Below are positions 1-8,685 of a DNA stretch of 64,000 bases, piece by piece (positions within the stretch are counted from its first letter, which is position 1; each line of letters starts with the position of its first letter). Location of the stretch: positions 10,580 to 74,579 of the forward strand of contig CAYUIZ010000006.1 of the NCBI GenBank assembly GCA_964444885.1, in the 5' to 3' direction. Position numbers and translations under genes: made by a program. The stretch is from CAYRGQ01 sp964444885. Its GTDB lineage: Bacteria; Bacteroidota; Bacteroidia; Sphingobacteriales; Sphingobacteriaceae. Below the pieces are notes generated by a model. That model saw only the letters and a list, made by a program, of their open reading frames with translations. It had not been told where the DNA came from and searched no databases.

Positions 1-58
1 CACCCAGCGCTAAGGTAGTGCGCGTCAAATAAAATCGTATGTTGTGCATGGTCGTCAT
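1..58 (-). CDS. N-terminal fragment of next gene in the SusCD operon (partial)
   Basis: A reading frame opens 27 nt past the SusD1 stop on the minus strand. It starts with ATG at 58 or, in the same frame, ATG at 49, and runs off the window edge. Only MTTMHNIRFYLTRTTLALG is visible, which resembles the start of a signal peptide (basic residues followed by a hydrophobic stretch). Close spacing to SusD1 suggests it is the seventh gene of the same operon. Genes in this position are often surface lipoproteins or secreted hydrolases, but nothing here identifies the product. Confidence 0.5.
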   Translation of the reverse strand, partial: MTTMHNIRFYLTRTTLALG

Positions 59-85
59 CTGTTTTGTTATTTCCGTCCTCTTGGC

Positions 86-1654
86 CTAGTTGCCTCCGCG
101 TGTCAGCCAATACTCGTTGAGCACCATAAAAGGGTTGTTGTTCCGCGCATTGGGGTGGATAGGCCACGTCCAAGCCCGGCGGTTAAACTGATCCATATTG
201 AGCGGGTTGCGGGCCCACTGCTGGCTGAGGATACGTCCGGTACGTACCAAATCAAAGTAGCGGTGCCCTTCGCCCAGGAGCTCACGCGCGCGTTCCATAA
301 AAATGAAGTCGCGCAGGTGCTGCCCGCCTGGCCCGTCGTAGTTGGTTGCCTCGGCACGGTTGCGAACTACATCCAGCACGGTAATCGCCTCAGCATCGCG
401 GCCCAGCTCGGCCAGCGCTTCCGCACGCAACAGGATCGCGTCGGCATAGCGGAAGATCATAAACGTGTTGTCCGGGTTGCGATCCTCGTTGCCGGATGCG
501 TACGTATTGAACGCAAACTTGACAGCAATAAACTGCCCGCTGTTCGAGAGCATGTCCTGGTACCAAAATTCACGGCGCTTGTCGGCCACGCCTTCCGGAT
601 GTAAACGCATCATGTAGGTATCAATAAAGTAACAGTGGCTAATCTGGTTGTTGAAGCGTGGGAACTTATAAGGCCAGCGCAGGAAGTGGTCGCCGAATGG
701 CGCCAGTGCCGCGTTGTTGTCGGCGTAGTTGATGCTTCGGTAGAATTCGAAGAGGCTTTCGTCCGAGCGGCCCTTCATGACCGTTGCCCAGCCTTCTTCG
801 GTGAGCGGGTACAGGCGGTACGCGCCGCTGGCCATGATTTCGGCACCCAAGTTAGCCGTTTCGGTGTAATACTGTTCGCGTTGGCTGCGGTCAAAGCCTG
901 CATTCCACATGTTCATATGCATCAGCAAGGCGATGACACTACCCCGACTGGCCCGCGCGCCTTTCAGGGCGGGGTCGGCATAGGTCCACGGGATGTTGTC
1001 CTTATGCGCCTTGAGGTCGGCAATACACTTGTTCATTACGGATACCATGTCTTCGCGGGGCAGAGCCTCCGCCTGGTAGGCATCGGTGTAGTAGACCACG
1101 TCGCCATACAGCCTCACCATCCAGAAATACGTAAACGCACGCAGGAAAGTGGCCTCGGCGATGTACTGCCGTTGCTCCTCAGGGGACACACCCGCTATGC
1201 CTTCCTCGAGTTTGTCAATCAGGATATTGGCCGTTTGGATCACTTGGTAATAGCGGGTCCAATCGGTTACGCGACTCAGGTTATACCAGCCCCAGGGGCG
1301 TGAACCGTCGATCACGGCGAGCATGTCGTTGCGGCCGAGCGCTTCCACCACTTGCCGGGCCGTGTAGTTGTTCGCACCCGGCGAGGCGAAGACCTCGCCC
1401 GAGCGGGTTTCGCCGACGGCGCCGACCACCCAGCTTTCGTTCAGCTTGTCAAAGAACATGCTGTACATGTTGGCGAAGTTGGTTTCCACGTCGTCTTTGG
1501 AACGATAGAAGTTATTTCCCGTCAGGCGGTCCATGGGCTCGACCATCAAAAAATCCTTGCAGGACATCAAGCTCAGCGAAGCTATCAGTAAACCGGCGAG
1601 CAAGTATCGGGACCGCGTTATCGTCATTATCTTTTTCATCGTTGTCATCTGCAT
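86..1654 (-). CDS. SusD/RagB family nutrient-binding outer-membrane lipoprotein (SusD1)
   Basis: About 522 residues, the usual SusD length. SusD proteins are surface lipoproteins that lid the SusC channel and bind the incoming glycan or peptide. Visible features are an N-terminal signal with lipobox around SLSLMSC, a TPR-like helical region (QYIAEATFLRAFTYFWMVRL), and the C-terminal family motifs ADAILLRAEALAELG and RARELLGEGHRYFDLVRTG. The open frame continues upstream inside SusC1, but the start chosen is the ATG whose A is shared with the SusC1 TAA stop (TAATG), a translationally coupled junction. ATGs at 1648 and 1639 are alternatives. Substrate is unknown. Confidence 0.93.
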   Translation of the reverse strand: MQMTTMKKIMTITRSRYLLAGLLIASLSLMSCKDFLMVEPMDRLTGNNFYRSKDDVETNFANMYSMFFDKLNESWVVGAVGETRSGEVFASPGANNYTARQVVEALGRNDMLAVIDGSRPWGWYNLSRVTDWTRYYQVIQTANILIDKLEEGIAGVSPEEQRQYIAEATFLRAFTYFWMVRLYGDVVYYTDAYQAEALPREDMVSVMNKCIADLKAHKDNIPWTYADPALKGARASRGSVIALLMHMNMWNAGFDRSQREQYYTETANLGAEIMASGAYRLYPLTEEGWATVMKGRSDESLFEFYRSINYADNNAALAPFGDHFLRWPYKFPRFNNQISHCYFIDTYMMRLHPEGVADKRREFWYQDMLSNSGQFIAVKFAFNTYASGNEDRNPDNTFMIFRYADAILLRAEALAELGRDAEAITVLDVVRNRAEATNYDGPGGQHLRDFIFMERARELLGEGHRYFDLVRTGRILSQQWARNPLNMDQFNRRAWTWPIHPNARNNNPFMVLNEYWLTRGGN

Positions 1655-4600
1655 TAAAATCCAATATTCACGCCTAAGCTGTACGAACGCGGTACGGGAT
1701 AACCTTCCGAGATGTCGCGCCCCATGTTGGTGACGTTTTCCGGGTTGGGTCCGTTGTACCGGGAAAAGGTATTTAAGTTTTCCGCCGAGAAGTTCAGGCG
1801 GATATTGTCCAGCCCAAAGCGGGTAGCCACACGCTTCTCCAGCTGATAGGACAGCACCAACGCGTTGATTTTGAAATAGCTTCCGTCCTCGGCCCACAGA
1901 TCCTGGTCATAGCGAAACGGCTGTATGGATCCGTAGCGCGTATAATCGTAGGCATAGGGATAGACGGCTACGTCACCGGGTTTGCGCCACATGTTCACAT
2001 CGTCGAGCGGCACGACAGCCGTCTGGTCAAAGGGCGATGCCATCAGCCCCAGGCGGTAAGCCAAGGCGTTGTTGAGAATCGTCCGCTTGCCCGTGAACGA
2101 GCCAAAAAGGTTGACGCCGAAGTTCTTCCAGTTGACACCGATCGTTGCCCCGCCCGTAAACAAGGGCTGGGTATTTCCGGTGCGCATGTAGTCGTTCTGG
2201 TCCAGGATGTAGTCGCCATTCAAATCGCGCAGCATGGGGTCTCCCCCTTCGAAGAAGCGGCCGTTGGTTTGGTAGGGTAATCCCGTGACCGGGTCGACCG
2301 GCACATCGGCATCCGTGGCAAACACGCCATCGTTGATACGCAGGTAGTTAGACATGGTGGCCGTACCTACACGATACACATTATGCTGCCGATGCACGTC
2401 GCCGTCCCAACGGATAAACTGTCCGCCGTAGTGCGAAGGTAAGCGGAGCAATACGTCGCGGTTGAGTGCGCCGTTGACCGAGATATGCAGATCGACGGGG
2501 CTCGTGGCCGGCAAGGGCCGCACCAACAGGTAAAGCTCATGGCCATAGTTGGCAATGCCCGCGCTATTGCTAAATAGCTTGTTGAATCCGGTCGTATTCG
2601 GCAGGAACTCTTCGAAAAGCATGTTTTCCACCGTCTTGTAGTAGGTGTCGTAGATCAACGTGAACCGGTTGTTGAACAAGTTGAAATCCAGACCCAAGTT
2701 GTATTGGGTGGTAGTTACCGGCTTCAGGTTCGGGTTGGGCACTTGGTCGAAGTTCAGACCAATACCCTGCTGTCCGTTATAATTGCCAGTAATGTCGTAG
2801 CGCCCGTAAATCCGTTCCAAGGTTGCTTCGGGAACAATGTTGACACCCCAGCTGACGCGTGCTGATGCCAAGTCGAGCCACTCCACGCCTTCCAGGAAGG
2901 ATTCGCGGTGTGCGTTCCATTTGATGCCGATGGCCGGGTTTTGCGCGTACAAGTTCTCGAAACCCGAACCGGACGAGCCATCCCAGCGGTATGACAGATC
3001 GAGCACGTATTTCTTCTCAAAATCGTATGTAGCAGATAGCGCGTAGGAAGCGGCGCGTTCATCGCGGAAGTTGGACAATACCCCTCCTCCTCGCGAAAAG
3101 AATCCGTCAAACCCGATCGGGCCGCGGAATTGGTCGTTCGGGCCACGCTCCTGGCGGGTGATGGAATTGTGCCGCCCCCAAATCCGAAATTCGTTAAAGA
3201 CGTTGACAAAGATGGTATGCTGATCGTTGAAGGTCTTCGAGTAGTTGATACTGTTCCGGTTATACAACTGCGTATTGCGCCCGTTGTAGGCATACACCCG
3301 TGCAAACTGGTTATTGGCAATCGCGGGGGTGAACGTATCTTCCGTTTTGGACTCAAACTCGTAGCTCATGGTGCTGTTGAGCCGCAGTCCTTCGACAACG
3401 AAGTAACTGGCTTCTACGTGCGTCCGGATCAGGCGCGTGGCATTGTCATTATCCGTACGCAGGGACGACATATAGCTGCCGGTAGACTGGTAAAACGACG
3501 GCGGAGGCAACAGCGTGGAGCTGGCACCGCCACTGGCCACACCGGTTTGCAACATCCCGACTCCGTCGCCTACGCTCTGCTTGCCCACCGAGCCGTTCAC
3601 GGCACCGATTACCTGGAATTTCCGGTTCTCGGGCTGGTATTCCATGCGCAGGTTGGCCGAGTAGCGGCTGAATCCGGTGTTGCGGATAATCCCCTTCTCG
3701 TTGAAGTAGCCGAGGTTGGCTTTGTAATTGAACAGCGGGCTGCCGCCGTCTATTGCCAAGTTATGGTTTTGGTTGAAAGTCGTCCGGTAATACAGGGATT
3801 GCCAGTCCGTGGAGTTGTTCCAATACGCGTTCAAGCTGTCGGACAAAAAGGGCGTAGTGGCGATGCGCTGGCGCTCCTCTTCGTTGGGTGCGTTTTCCCA
3901 AATCTGCTGCATTTTCAGTGCCCGCTCCAAGTTGCCGCCGAGGGTAGCGCGCAGAGCGGGCGGCGTGCGGATAAAGCTGTTGTGGTTGTAACGTACGCGC
4001 GGAATCGGTGAGTTGCCGCGCTTGGTGGTGATAATAATCACGCCATAGGCGGCCATGGATCCGTAAAGGGAGGTAGCCTGCGCGTCTTTGAGTATCTCAA
4101 TGCTGGCGATATCTTCCACCGGAATCATGGACAGGGGGCTGATGCCGGGACCCTGCTGCTGGAAACCGAACTCCGTGGCCCGGTCGGCATCCATCGGGAT
4201 ACCGTCGATCACGTACAACGGAGAAGTCGGCTGCAGGAAAGACTCGTTGCCCACACCCGTTGTAGAAATGGTTGACAGTCCCCGAATCTGGGTCGAGCCG
4301 CGGAATCCGGGCGCACCGGTGTTTACCTGTACGTTCATCCCTGGCGCCAAGCCCTGCAACAGCACCTCGACGTTGCCCACGGGGCGGTCCTTGAGGTAGC
4401 TGGTGTCGACCGAGAAGGAAGCTCCCGTTGTAAGCTCTTTGGAGCGGGCGACATAGCCACGCACCACCACCTCTTCCAGGCTGCTTTGGTCGAGCACCAT
4501 GGAGATGCTGAGGTTGTCGCGCGAGGTACTGACCGTCACCGCATTATCGCGATAGCCGATGCTCCGAAAAACGACGCGCGAATTGGGCGCCACCGAGATG

Positions 4601-4794
4601 CGGAACCGCCCCCCGTCGTCTGTCGAGGTCAGCGCCCGTAGGGGTGTGCCCGTCAGAATGGTAATACTGGGCATGGGGCGCCCGTTCTCGTCCAGGACGA
4701 TACCGGTGACAGTGACCGAGCCCTGCGCCCACGCGCCGGCGATACCCAGCCAGAACGCCATAAAAACTAATATCAGTGATCTTGTTCTTTTCAT
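1654..4794 (-). CDS. SusC/RagA family TonB-dependent outer-membrane transporter (SusC1)
   Basis: 1046 residues. SusC proteins are 22-strand outer-membrane barrels that import oligomers using TonB energy. Seen in order: a signal peptide ending near AWAQ; a carboxypeptidase-regulatory-like domain (about residues 25-105, GIVLDENGRPMPSITILTG); the linker SSLEEVVVRGY; a plug domain with PLYVIDGIP and IEILKDAQATSLYG; then the barrel ending in NIGF. It ends with TAATG overlapping SusD1 and starts 23 nt after the upstream lipoprotein stop, so it belongs to the same operon. It is complete, unlike SusC2, which lacks the N-terminal regulatory-like domain. Substrate cannot be read from the sequence. Confidence 0.96.
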   Translation of the reverse strand: MKRTRSLILVFMAFWLGIAGAWAQGSVTVTGIVLDENGRPMPSITILTGTPLRALTSTDDGGRFRISVAPNSRVVFRSIGYRDNAVTVSTSRDNLSISMVLDQSSLEEVVVRGYVARSKELTTGASFSVDTSYLKDRPVGNVEVLLQGLAPGMNVQVNTGAPGFRGSTQIRGLSTISTTGVGNESFLQPTSPLYVIDGIPMDADRATEFGFQQQGPGISPLSMIPVEDIASIEILKDAQATSLYGSMAAYGVIIITTKRGNSPIPRVRYNHNSFIRTPPALRATLGGNLERALKMQQIWENAPNEEERQRIATTPFLSDSLNAYWNNSTDWQSLYYRTTFNQNHNLAIDGGSPLFNYKANLGYFNEKGIIRNTGFSRYSANLRMEYQPENRKFQVIGAVNGSVGKQSVGDGVGMLQTGVASGGASSTLLPPPSFYQSTGSYMSSLRTDNDNATRLIRTHVEASYFVVEGLRLNSTMSYEFESKTEDTFTPAIANNQFARVYAYNGRNTQLYNRNSINYSKTFNDQHTIFVNVFNEFRIWGRHNSITRQERGPNDQFRGPIGFDGFFSRGGGVLSNFRDERAASYALSATYDFEKKYVLDLSYRWDGSSGSGFENLYAQNPAIGIKWNAHRESFLEGVEWLDLASARVSWGVNIVPEATLERIYGRYDITGNYNGQQGIGLNFDQVPNPNLKPVTTTQYNLGLDFNLFNNRFTLIYDTYYKTVENMLFEEFLPNTTGFNKLFSNSAGIANYGHELYLLVRPLPATSPVDLHISVNGALNRDVLLRLPSHYGGQFIRWDGDVHRQHNVYRVGTATMSNYLRINDGVFATDADVPVDPVTGLPYQTNGRFFEGGDPMLRDLNGDYILDQNDYMRTGNTQPLFTGGATIGVNWKNFGVNLFGSFTGKRTILNNALAYRLGLMASPFDQTAVVPLDDVNMWRKPGDVAVYPYAYDYTRYGSIQPFRYDQDLWAEDGSYFKINALVLSYQLEKRVATRFGLDNIRLNFSAENLNTFSRYNGPNPENVTNMGRDISEGYPVPRSYSLGVNIGF

Positions 4795-4817
4795 CGTAAA
4801 CTTATATTAGGCTTACA

Positions 4818-5981
4818 CTATTCATCTTCAAACTTGGGTAGCTCGTTGCGGAAGTGAAACACCACTTCCCAGTGTCCGGCACGGTATATCGCAAAGTCGA
4901 GCCCAAAGCCGCCCACGGTGGTGTTCCCATTAAATCCGCGGCGCGCGTAGCTAAATTCCACGCGTGCATTCGCTCCGTTGTTACTGGTATACTGGGTATT
5001 CAACCCGACCAGGGGAATGGGATAAGCCACGTCGTACTGGACGTATTCATCCGTCGCCTGCATGTTAAATCCATGCACCAGCGTCTGCCATTTGGTTTCG
5101 TTAAACAGCGCCGGATTGATTGGCGTGCCGTCCGGGCCATGAAACGCAAAGCGCAGGGTGTTGGTGCCCGTCGCATTTTCCACAGGCCGGATGTAGACCA
5201 CGATGTCCTTAATCTGGTCATTGCTCTGCATCGGCCGGTTTGAAGTAGCGCCAATGACATTAAACAGGATACTCGGACGGATGTAATCCCGCTTATTGGG
5301 GTTGCGCACGTCCGTCGGGTCCGGTGCTATACCGCCCGTATAGGGGTTGATGTCGGTAGACGGGGAGTAAGCCCGTTCGCGCCATGGGATGAGCCGGAAA
5401 TCCGTCAGCAGCATTTCGCCGCCGGTGTTGGATACTTTCAGGTCAAAGAAGCGGATATCCTGCACCAAGTCGCTGGAGTCAGCAGGCCGCGGTGCGATCA
5501 AATCATCAGACGACGACCCCCACATGATAAACTGGCCCGACTCGCGCACCTCGAACAAGGGACGGTCTTCCAGCTTGCGTTTGGCTTCGATCTCTTCCAA
5601 TGACTGCTCCCGGCCATCGTAGGCCGCCGTCCACACGTAGGTAGGGCGCGTCTGGAAAATATCCGTCACCGGGCGCCCGTCACCGTACCGCGCATTGACG
5701 ATCTCAAACTTGAGCGGAAGCGTCGAGTTGTCCGAATTAAAGGCGCCAATCAAGGAAGTCCGGCCCAAAATGGGTTCCAGCGTCTTGTTCTGGTAGTTAA
5801 TGTTCGGGCTGAGGTATTCCTTTGCCTCCGGCAGGTCGTACAACTTCTTGCAGCCGCCCAATGCCAATGCCGCCACACAGGCCAGACTGAGGCCCCGCGC
5901 CCAGCGGAACCGCCCTTTGCGGGTCGGCGCCGCGGAGATGCCCGCCTGCTTATTGTCCATATCTTTTCGTTTGTTTACCAT
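4818..5981 (-). CDS. SusCD-associated surface lipoprotein, DUF5007-like
   Basis: 387 residues with a long basic n-region and lipobox LALGGC; the mature protein begins KKLYDLPEAKEYLSPNINYQ. The YLSPNINY...LGRTSL start resembles DUF5007-type lipoproteins found next to fasciclin lipoproteins in SusCD loci of Sphingobacteriaceae; I recall this family from memory and could not test it. The rest looks beta-rich with Asp/Asn-rich loops and no catalytic motif I recognise. It lies between the fasciclin gene and SusC1 with gaps of 27 and 23 nt, so co-transcription is very likely. ATG at 5960 is an alternative start. Probable role: accessory surface-exposed binding lipoprotein. Confidence 0.75.
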   Translation of the reverse strand: MVNKRKDMDNKQAGISAAPTRKGRFRWARGLSLACVAALALGGCKKLYDLPEAKEYLSPNINYQNKTLEPILGRTSLIGAFNSDNSTLPLKFEIVNARYGDGRPVTDIFQTRPTYVWTAAYDGREQSLEEIEAKRKLEDRPLFEVRESGQFIMWGSSSDDLIAPRPADSSDLVQDIRFFDLKVSNTGGEMLLTDFRLIPWRERAYSPSTDINPYTGGIAPDPTDVRNPNKRDYIRPSILFNVIGATSNRPMQSNDQIKDIVVYIRPVENATGTNTLRFAFHGPDGTPINPALFNETKWQTLVHGFNMQATDEYVQYDVAYPIPLVGLNTQYTSNNGANARVEFSYARRGFNGNTTVGGFGLDFAIYRAGHWEVVFHFRNELPKFEDE

Positions 5982-6008
5982 CGCTATCTTAGAATTGTAG
6001 GGCTATGC

Positions 6009-7115
6009 TTAGTTGTTCGTGACCAAGTTGACACTCCAGTCGGCCATTTGCATCGTGCCGCTTCGTGCGCGCAGAATGTTGAGCCGGTAAAACTTGTACG
6101 CTACCGTATTGCTGATCGGGTACACTTTGATCTGGAAGCGTTCTTCGAAGATCTCGCCAGAGCGCGAATCCAGGGTCACCCATTCTTCGCCATCATGCGA
6201 GGCCTGCAAGTTCCAGTCGATCGGATCCCGTTCGGGGAAATCGTTGGCCGAAGTCAGCGTGTACGCACCGGCTACCGCAGCTTCGTTCAGTTCAAACTGC
6301 AGCCACGCGCTGCTGAAGCTTCCCAACAGGAATTTCGTTTCGCGGTTGCCGTCGAAGGCAAATTGGGCGGCTTCAATATGGTTCGGTCCACCCGAGTTCT
6401 CGCGCGATGTCGACCACTGTCCGCCAATCAGACGGAATAAGCTCGGCGGCGGCGGGATATAGGTGAGGCGGCTCACAAAGTCCTCAAAACCGAAGACGTG
6501 GTCATTGTTAATGACATGCACGACGCCATTGCGTGTAGCCACATTGATCGAACCGGTCGTGGTGGTAATCCAATCGCGCCTAAACTGGCTTGTCTTGGTA
6601 TCGCTGAAATCAATCAACGTAGGCCCGCCCTGCAAGAACCCGGACGAGGTCGCCCGCGTCAGTTTTGCATGCATGGGATAGCCGTGGCGCACGCCCCGCA
6701 ACATCAGGCCGTCTTGCTTCTCCAAGGAGTCGCTCACGTATTTGCCCCGGATAATGTATTGGGTGAGCATGGTATCGAGGTGGTCGTAGTCGATCGTGGC
6801 GATGTACTCCGGCATACGGTCCGCCAGGGACCGGATGTTGTTCAGGTTGGTAACTGCCAGCTGGAAACTCTGGTTCGTCAACGCAAACAGCGTGATTGCA
6901 CTGTCGCGCACCGTGGATTCCAACCCGAGCCGGTCGATGGCCTGCAAAAGGGAGTCGTAGACGCCCGGTTTGCTTTTGAGATACTCATAGGTATCGCCGG
7001 GGAATTCCTTGTTGAGCGCCTCGGGATTATAGTACCCCCGGTCCTTCTCGCAGGAGTTGACCAAGAGCATGCCGCCGAGGGCTATGATTACCGAAAATAT
7101 GCTTATCCGCTTCAT
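6009..7115 (-). CDS. Fasciclin-domain lipoprotein with C-terminal discoidin-like domain
   Basis: 368 residues. The N-terminal signal ends with lipobox MLLVNSC, making it a lipoprotein. Residues about 30-200 resemble a fasciclin (FAS1) fold: repeated YEYLKS, SITLFALTNQSF, and an NGVVHVINNDHVF element typical of the FAS1 C-terminal motif. Residues about 215-368 resemble an F5/8 type C (discoidin) carbohydrate-binding module (EAAQFAFDGNRETKFLLGS, WLQFELNEA, WNLQASHDGEEWVTLDS, YKFYRLNI). It sits 17 nt downstream of SusD2 and 27 nt upstream of the DUF5007-like gene. A surface adhesion or glycan-binding role is inferred. Confidence 0.85.
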   Translation of the reverse strand: MKRISIFSVIIALGGMLLVNSCEKDRGYYNPEALNKEFPGDTYEYLKSKPGVYDSLLQAIDRLGLESTVRDSAITLFALTNQSFQLAVTNLNNIRSLADRMPEYIATIDYDHLDTMLTQYIIRGKYVSDSLEKQDGLMLRGVRHGYPMHAKLTRATSSGFLQGGPTLIDFSDTKTSQFRRDWITTTTGSINVATRNGVVHVINNDHVFGFEDFVSRLTYIPPPPSLFRLIGGQWSTSRENSGGPNHIEAAQFAFDGNRETKFLLGSFSSAWLQFELNEAAVAGAYTLTSANDFPERDPIDWNLQASHDGEEWVTLDSRSGEIFEERFQIKVYPISNTVAYKFYRLNILRARSGTMQMADWSVNLVTNN

Positions 7116-7132
7116 CGTCTATCATTCAAAGT

Positions 7133-8662
7133 TTATTGCCAATAAGAGTTTTGTTCCAAACTGCTGTTCTGCCTCATCAGATCGCGGGAGATGGGCCAAT
7201 AGATTCCGCCGGCATTGATCAGTTCGGTAAAGGCCGGATCGTTGCCCCGTATGCGATTATATCGCACCAAATCGTACCAGCGGTGTCCTTCGCCCATGAG
7301 CTCGCGCTGGCGCTCGTGGAAGATGGCGTCGAGCAGGTCGCCGTGTACATCTTCGTCGTAGGCCAGCAAGCCACGGCGTGTGCGGACCTCGTTGAGCTGG
7401 CTAATGGCACCCGACCGCTCGCCCAGTGCAGCTAGGGATTCAGCACGCAACAGCACGATGTCTTCTAACCGGGTGAACACGATGGCACTTGAAAAAATAC
7501 GGAACGTCGGATCCGCTACACCACCCATGATGCACTTGATCTTACTGAAGATGGGATATTTACCGTTGAAATTGGCGAAATACCGCTCAGACGTCGGGTT
7601 GCCCAGCGTATCCAGGCTGAAACGCTCGTCATTGCGCTCGTTGAAGATGGTCAGGATGGAATCCTTCGGCAGGTAAATGTCCGGCAAAGCCTTGTTCACC
7701 ACCGGTGCCGCCAAGGTCAGTTCTTCGATGTGGCCGGTAAACGAAGCGTCTACGTGGCCCCAGTCAAATGCGAAGCCAAATAGCTGGTTCGTCCGCTTAT
7801 TGAAAAAGAATCCGTTGGCATCGGTGAGGTGTGCGGTACTGATATACCCATTACCGGCTTGCTGGTGGTTGTCGATGACAAACTTGCTGTGCGAGGCCGC
7901 GTCAGCATAGTTGCCTTGCCAGGCTGCCAGGTGGGCCAATACGGCGTAGGCGGTCAGCTTGCGGGCCAAGGCTCCGTCCCAGCGTCCGGAGTTCTCGCCG
8001 TAGTAATTCCCCTCCTGCTGGGGATCGTTCGAGCTATAGCGGTAGGGCAAATCCTGCGCGGCGGCGAGCATTTCCTGCTCGGCCCAAGCCAGCACCTTAT
8101 TCTGGTCTTCGCGGGGCAGGTCTTCGAACTTGCCGTCGTACGAGGATACGATCAGGGGCACATCGCCCCAAATACGAACCATGTAGAAGTACGCAAATGC
8201 GCGCAGAAACCGCGCTTGGGCAACGTCGACCACCATGTTGTTTTGGGTATAGCGCAGGTCATTCTCCCGTACGTTGCCGACTCGCTCCAAGAAGATATTC
8301 GCCGAATTGACCACCGCGTACCACCGGCGCCAGTTGGACAAGGCGTCGACCGAAGGATAAGCCGCATTCAGGTCGTTGTTGATAATCGCCCGAAGATCCT
8401 GGCGGTTGGGGCTGGCAAAATCGCCCGCACGCACATCGCCGTACAGCCAGTGGGCGTTGTGGTCGGCCATGGCCGCCCGCACCAAACCATACGTGCCCAT
8501 GATGCCGGCGCGCGTGTCCTCTATCGAATTCCACATGCTTTTTTCGGCTACCACACGGGTAGAGTCCACGTCCAGCATTTTCTCGCACCCCGCAAAAAGC
8601 AGGATGGCTACTGACGCAAACAGCACTGCGCATTTTCTCATAATATTGTGATTTGTATTCAT
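7133..8662 (-). CDS. SusD/RagB family lipoprotein (SusD2)
   Basis: About 509 residues. SusD-family features: signal peptide with lipobox AILLFAGC, TPR-like QARFLRAFAYFYMVRIWGDVP, and the C-terminal motif RQRELMGEGHRWYDLVRYNR. The frame also contains ATGs at 8683 and 8641; 8662 is preferred because it gives a short polar n-region before the hydrophobic core, but 8683 (2 nt after the SusC2 stop) is possible. It is the partner of SusC2 and the first lipoprotein of the long operon. Overall identity to SusD1 looks low beyond the family motifs, so the two pairs probably have different ligands. Confidence 0.93.
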   Translation of the reverse strand: MNTNHNIMRKCAVLFASVAILLFAGCEKMLDVDSTRVVAEKSMWNSIEDTRAGIMGTYGLVRAAMADHNAHWLYGDVRAGDFASPNRQDLRAIINNDLNAAYPSVDALSNWRRWYAVVNSANIFLERVGNVRENDLRYTQNNMVVDVAQARFLRAFAYFYMVRIWGDVPLIVSSYDGKFEDLPREDQNKVLAWAEQEMLAAAQDLPYRYSSNDPQQEGNYYGENSGRWDGALARKLTAYAVLAHLAAWQGNYADAASHSKFVIDNHQQAGNGYISTAHLTDANGFFFNKRTNQLFGFAFDWGHVDASFTGHIEELTLAAPVVNKALPDIYLPKDSILTIFNERNDERFSLDTLGNPTSERYFANFNGKYPIFSKIKCIMGGVADPTFRIFSSAIVFTRLEDIVLLRAESLAALGERSGAISQLNEVRTRRGLLAYDEDVHGDLLDAIFHERQRELMGEGHRWYDLVRYNRIRGNDPAFTELINAGGIYWPISRDLMRQNSSLEQNSYWQ

Positions 8663-8685
8663 CGAATATTTGCGTTCATCCATTC

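Noticed and set aside
1655..1897. Upstream extension of SusD1 inside SusC1
   Set aside because: It is out of frame with SusC1 and precedes the signal peptide; the TAATG overlap gives a natural start.
3130..4011. A 293-codon open frame on the plus strand opposite SusC1
   Set aside because: It is the antisense shadow of a well-supported transporter gene, with no motif or start signal.
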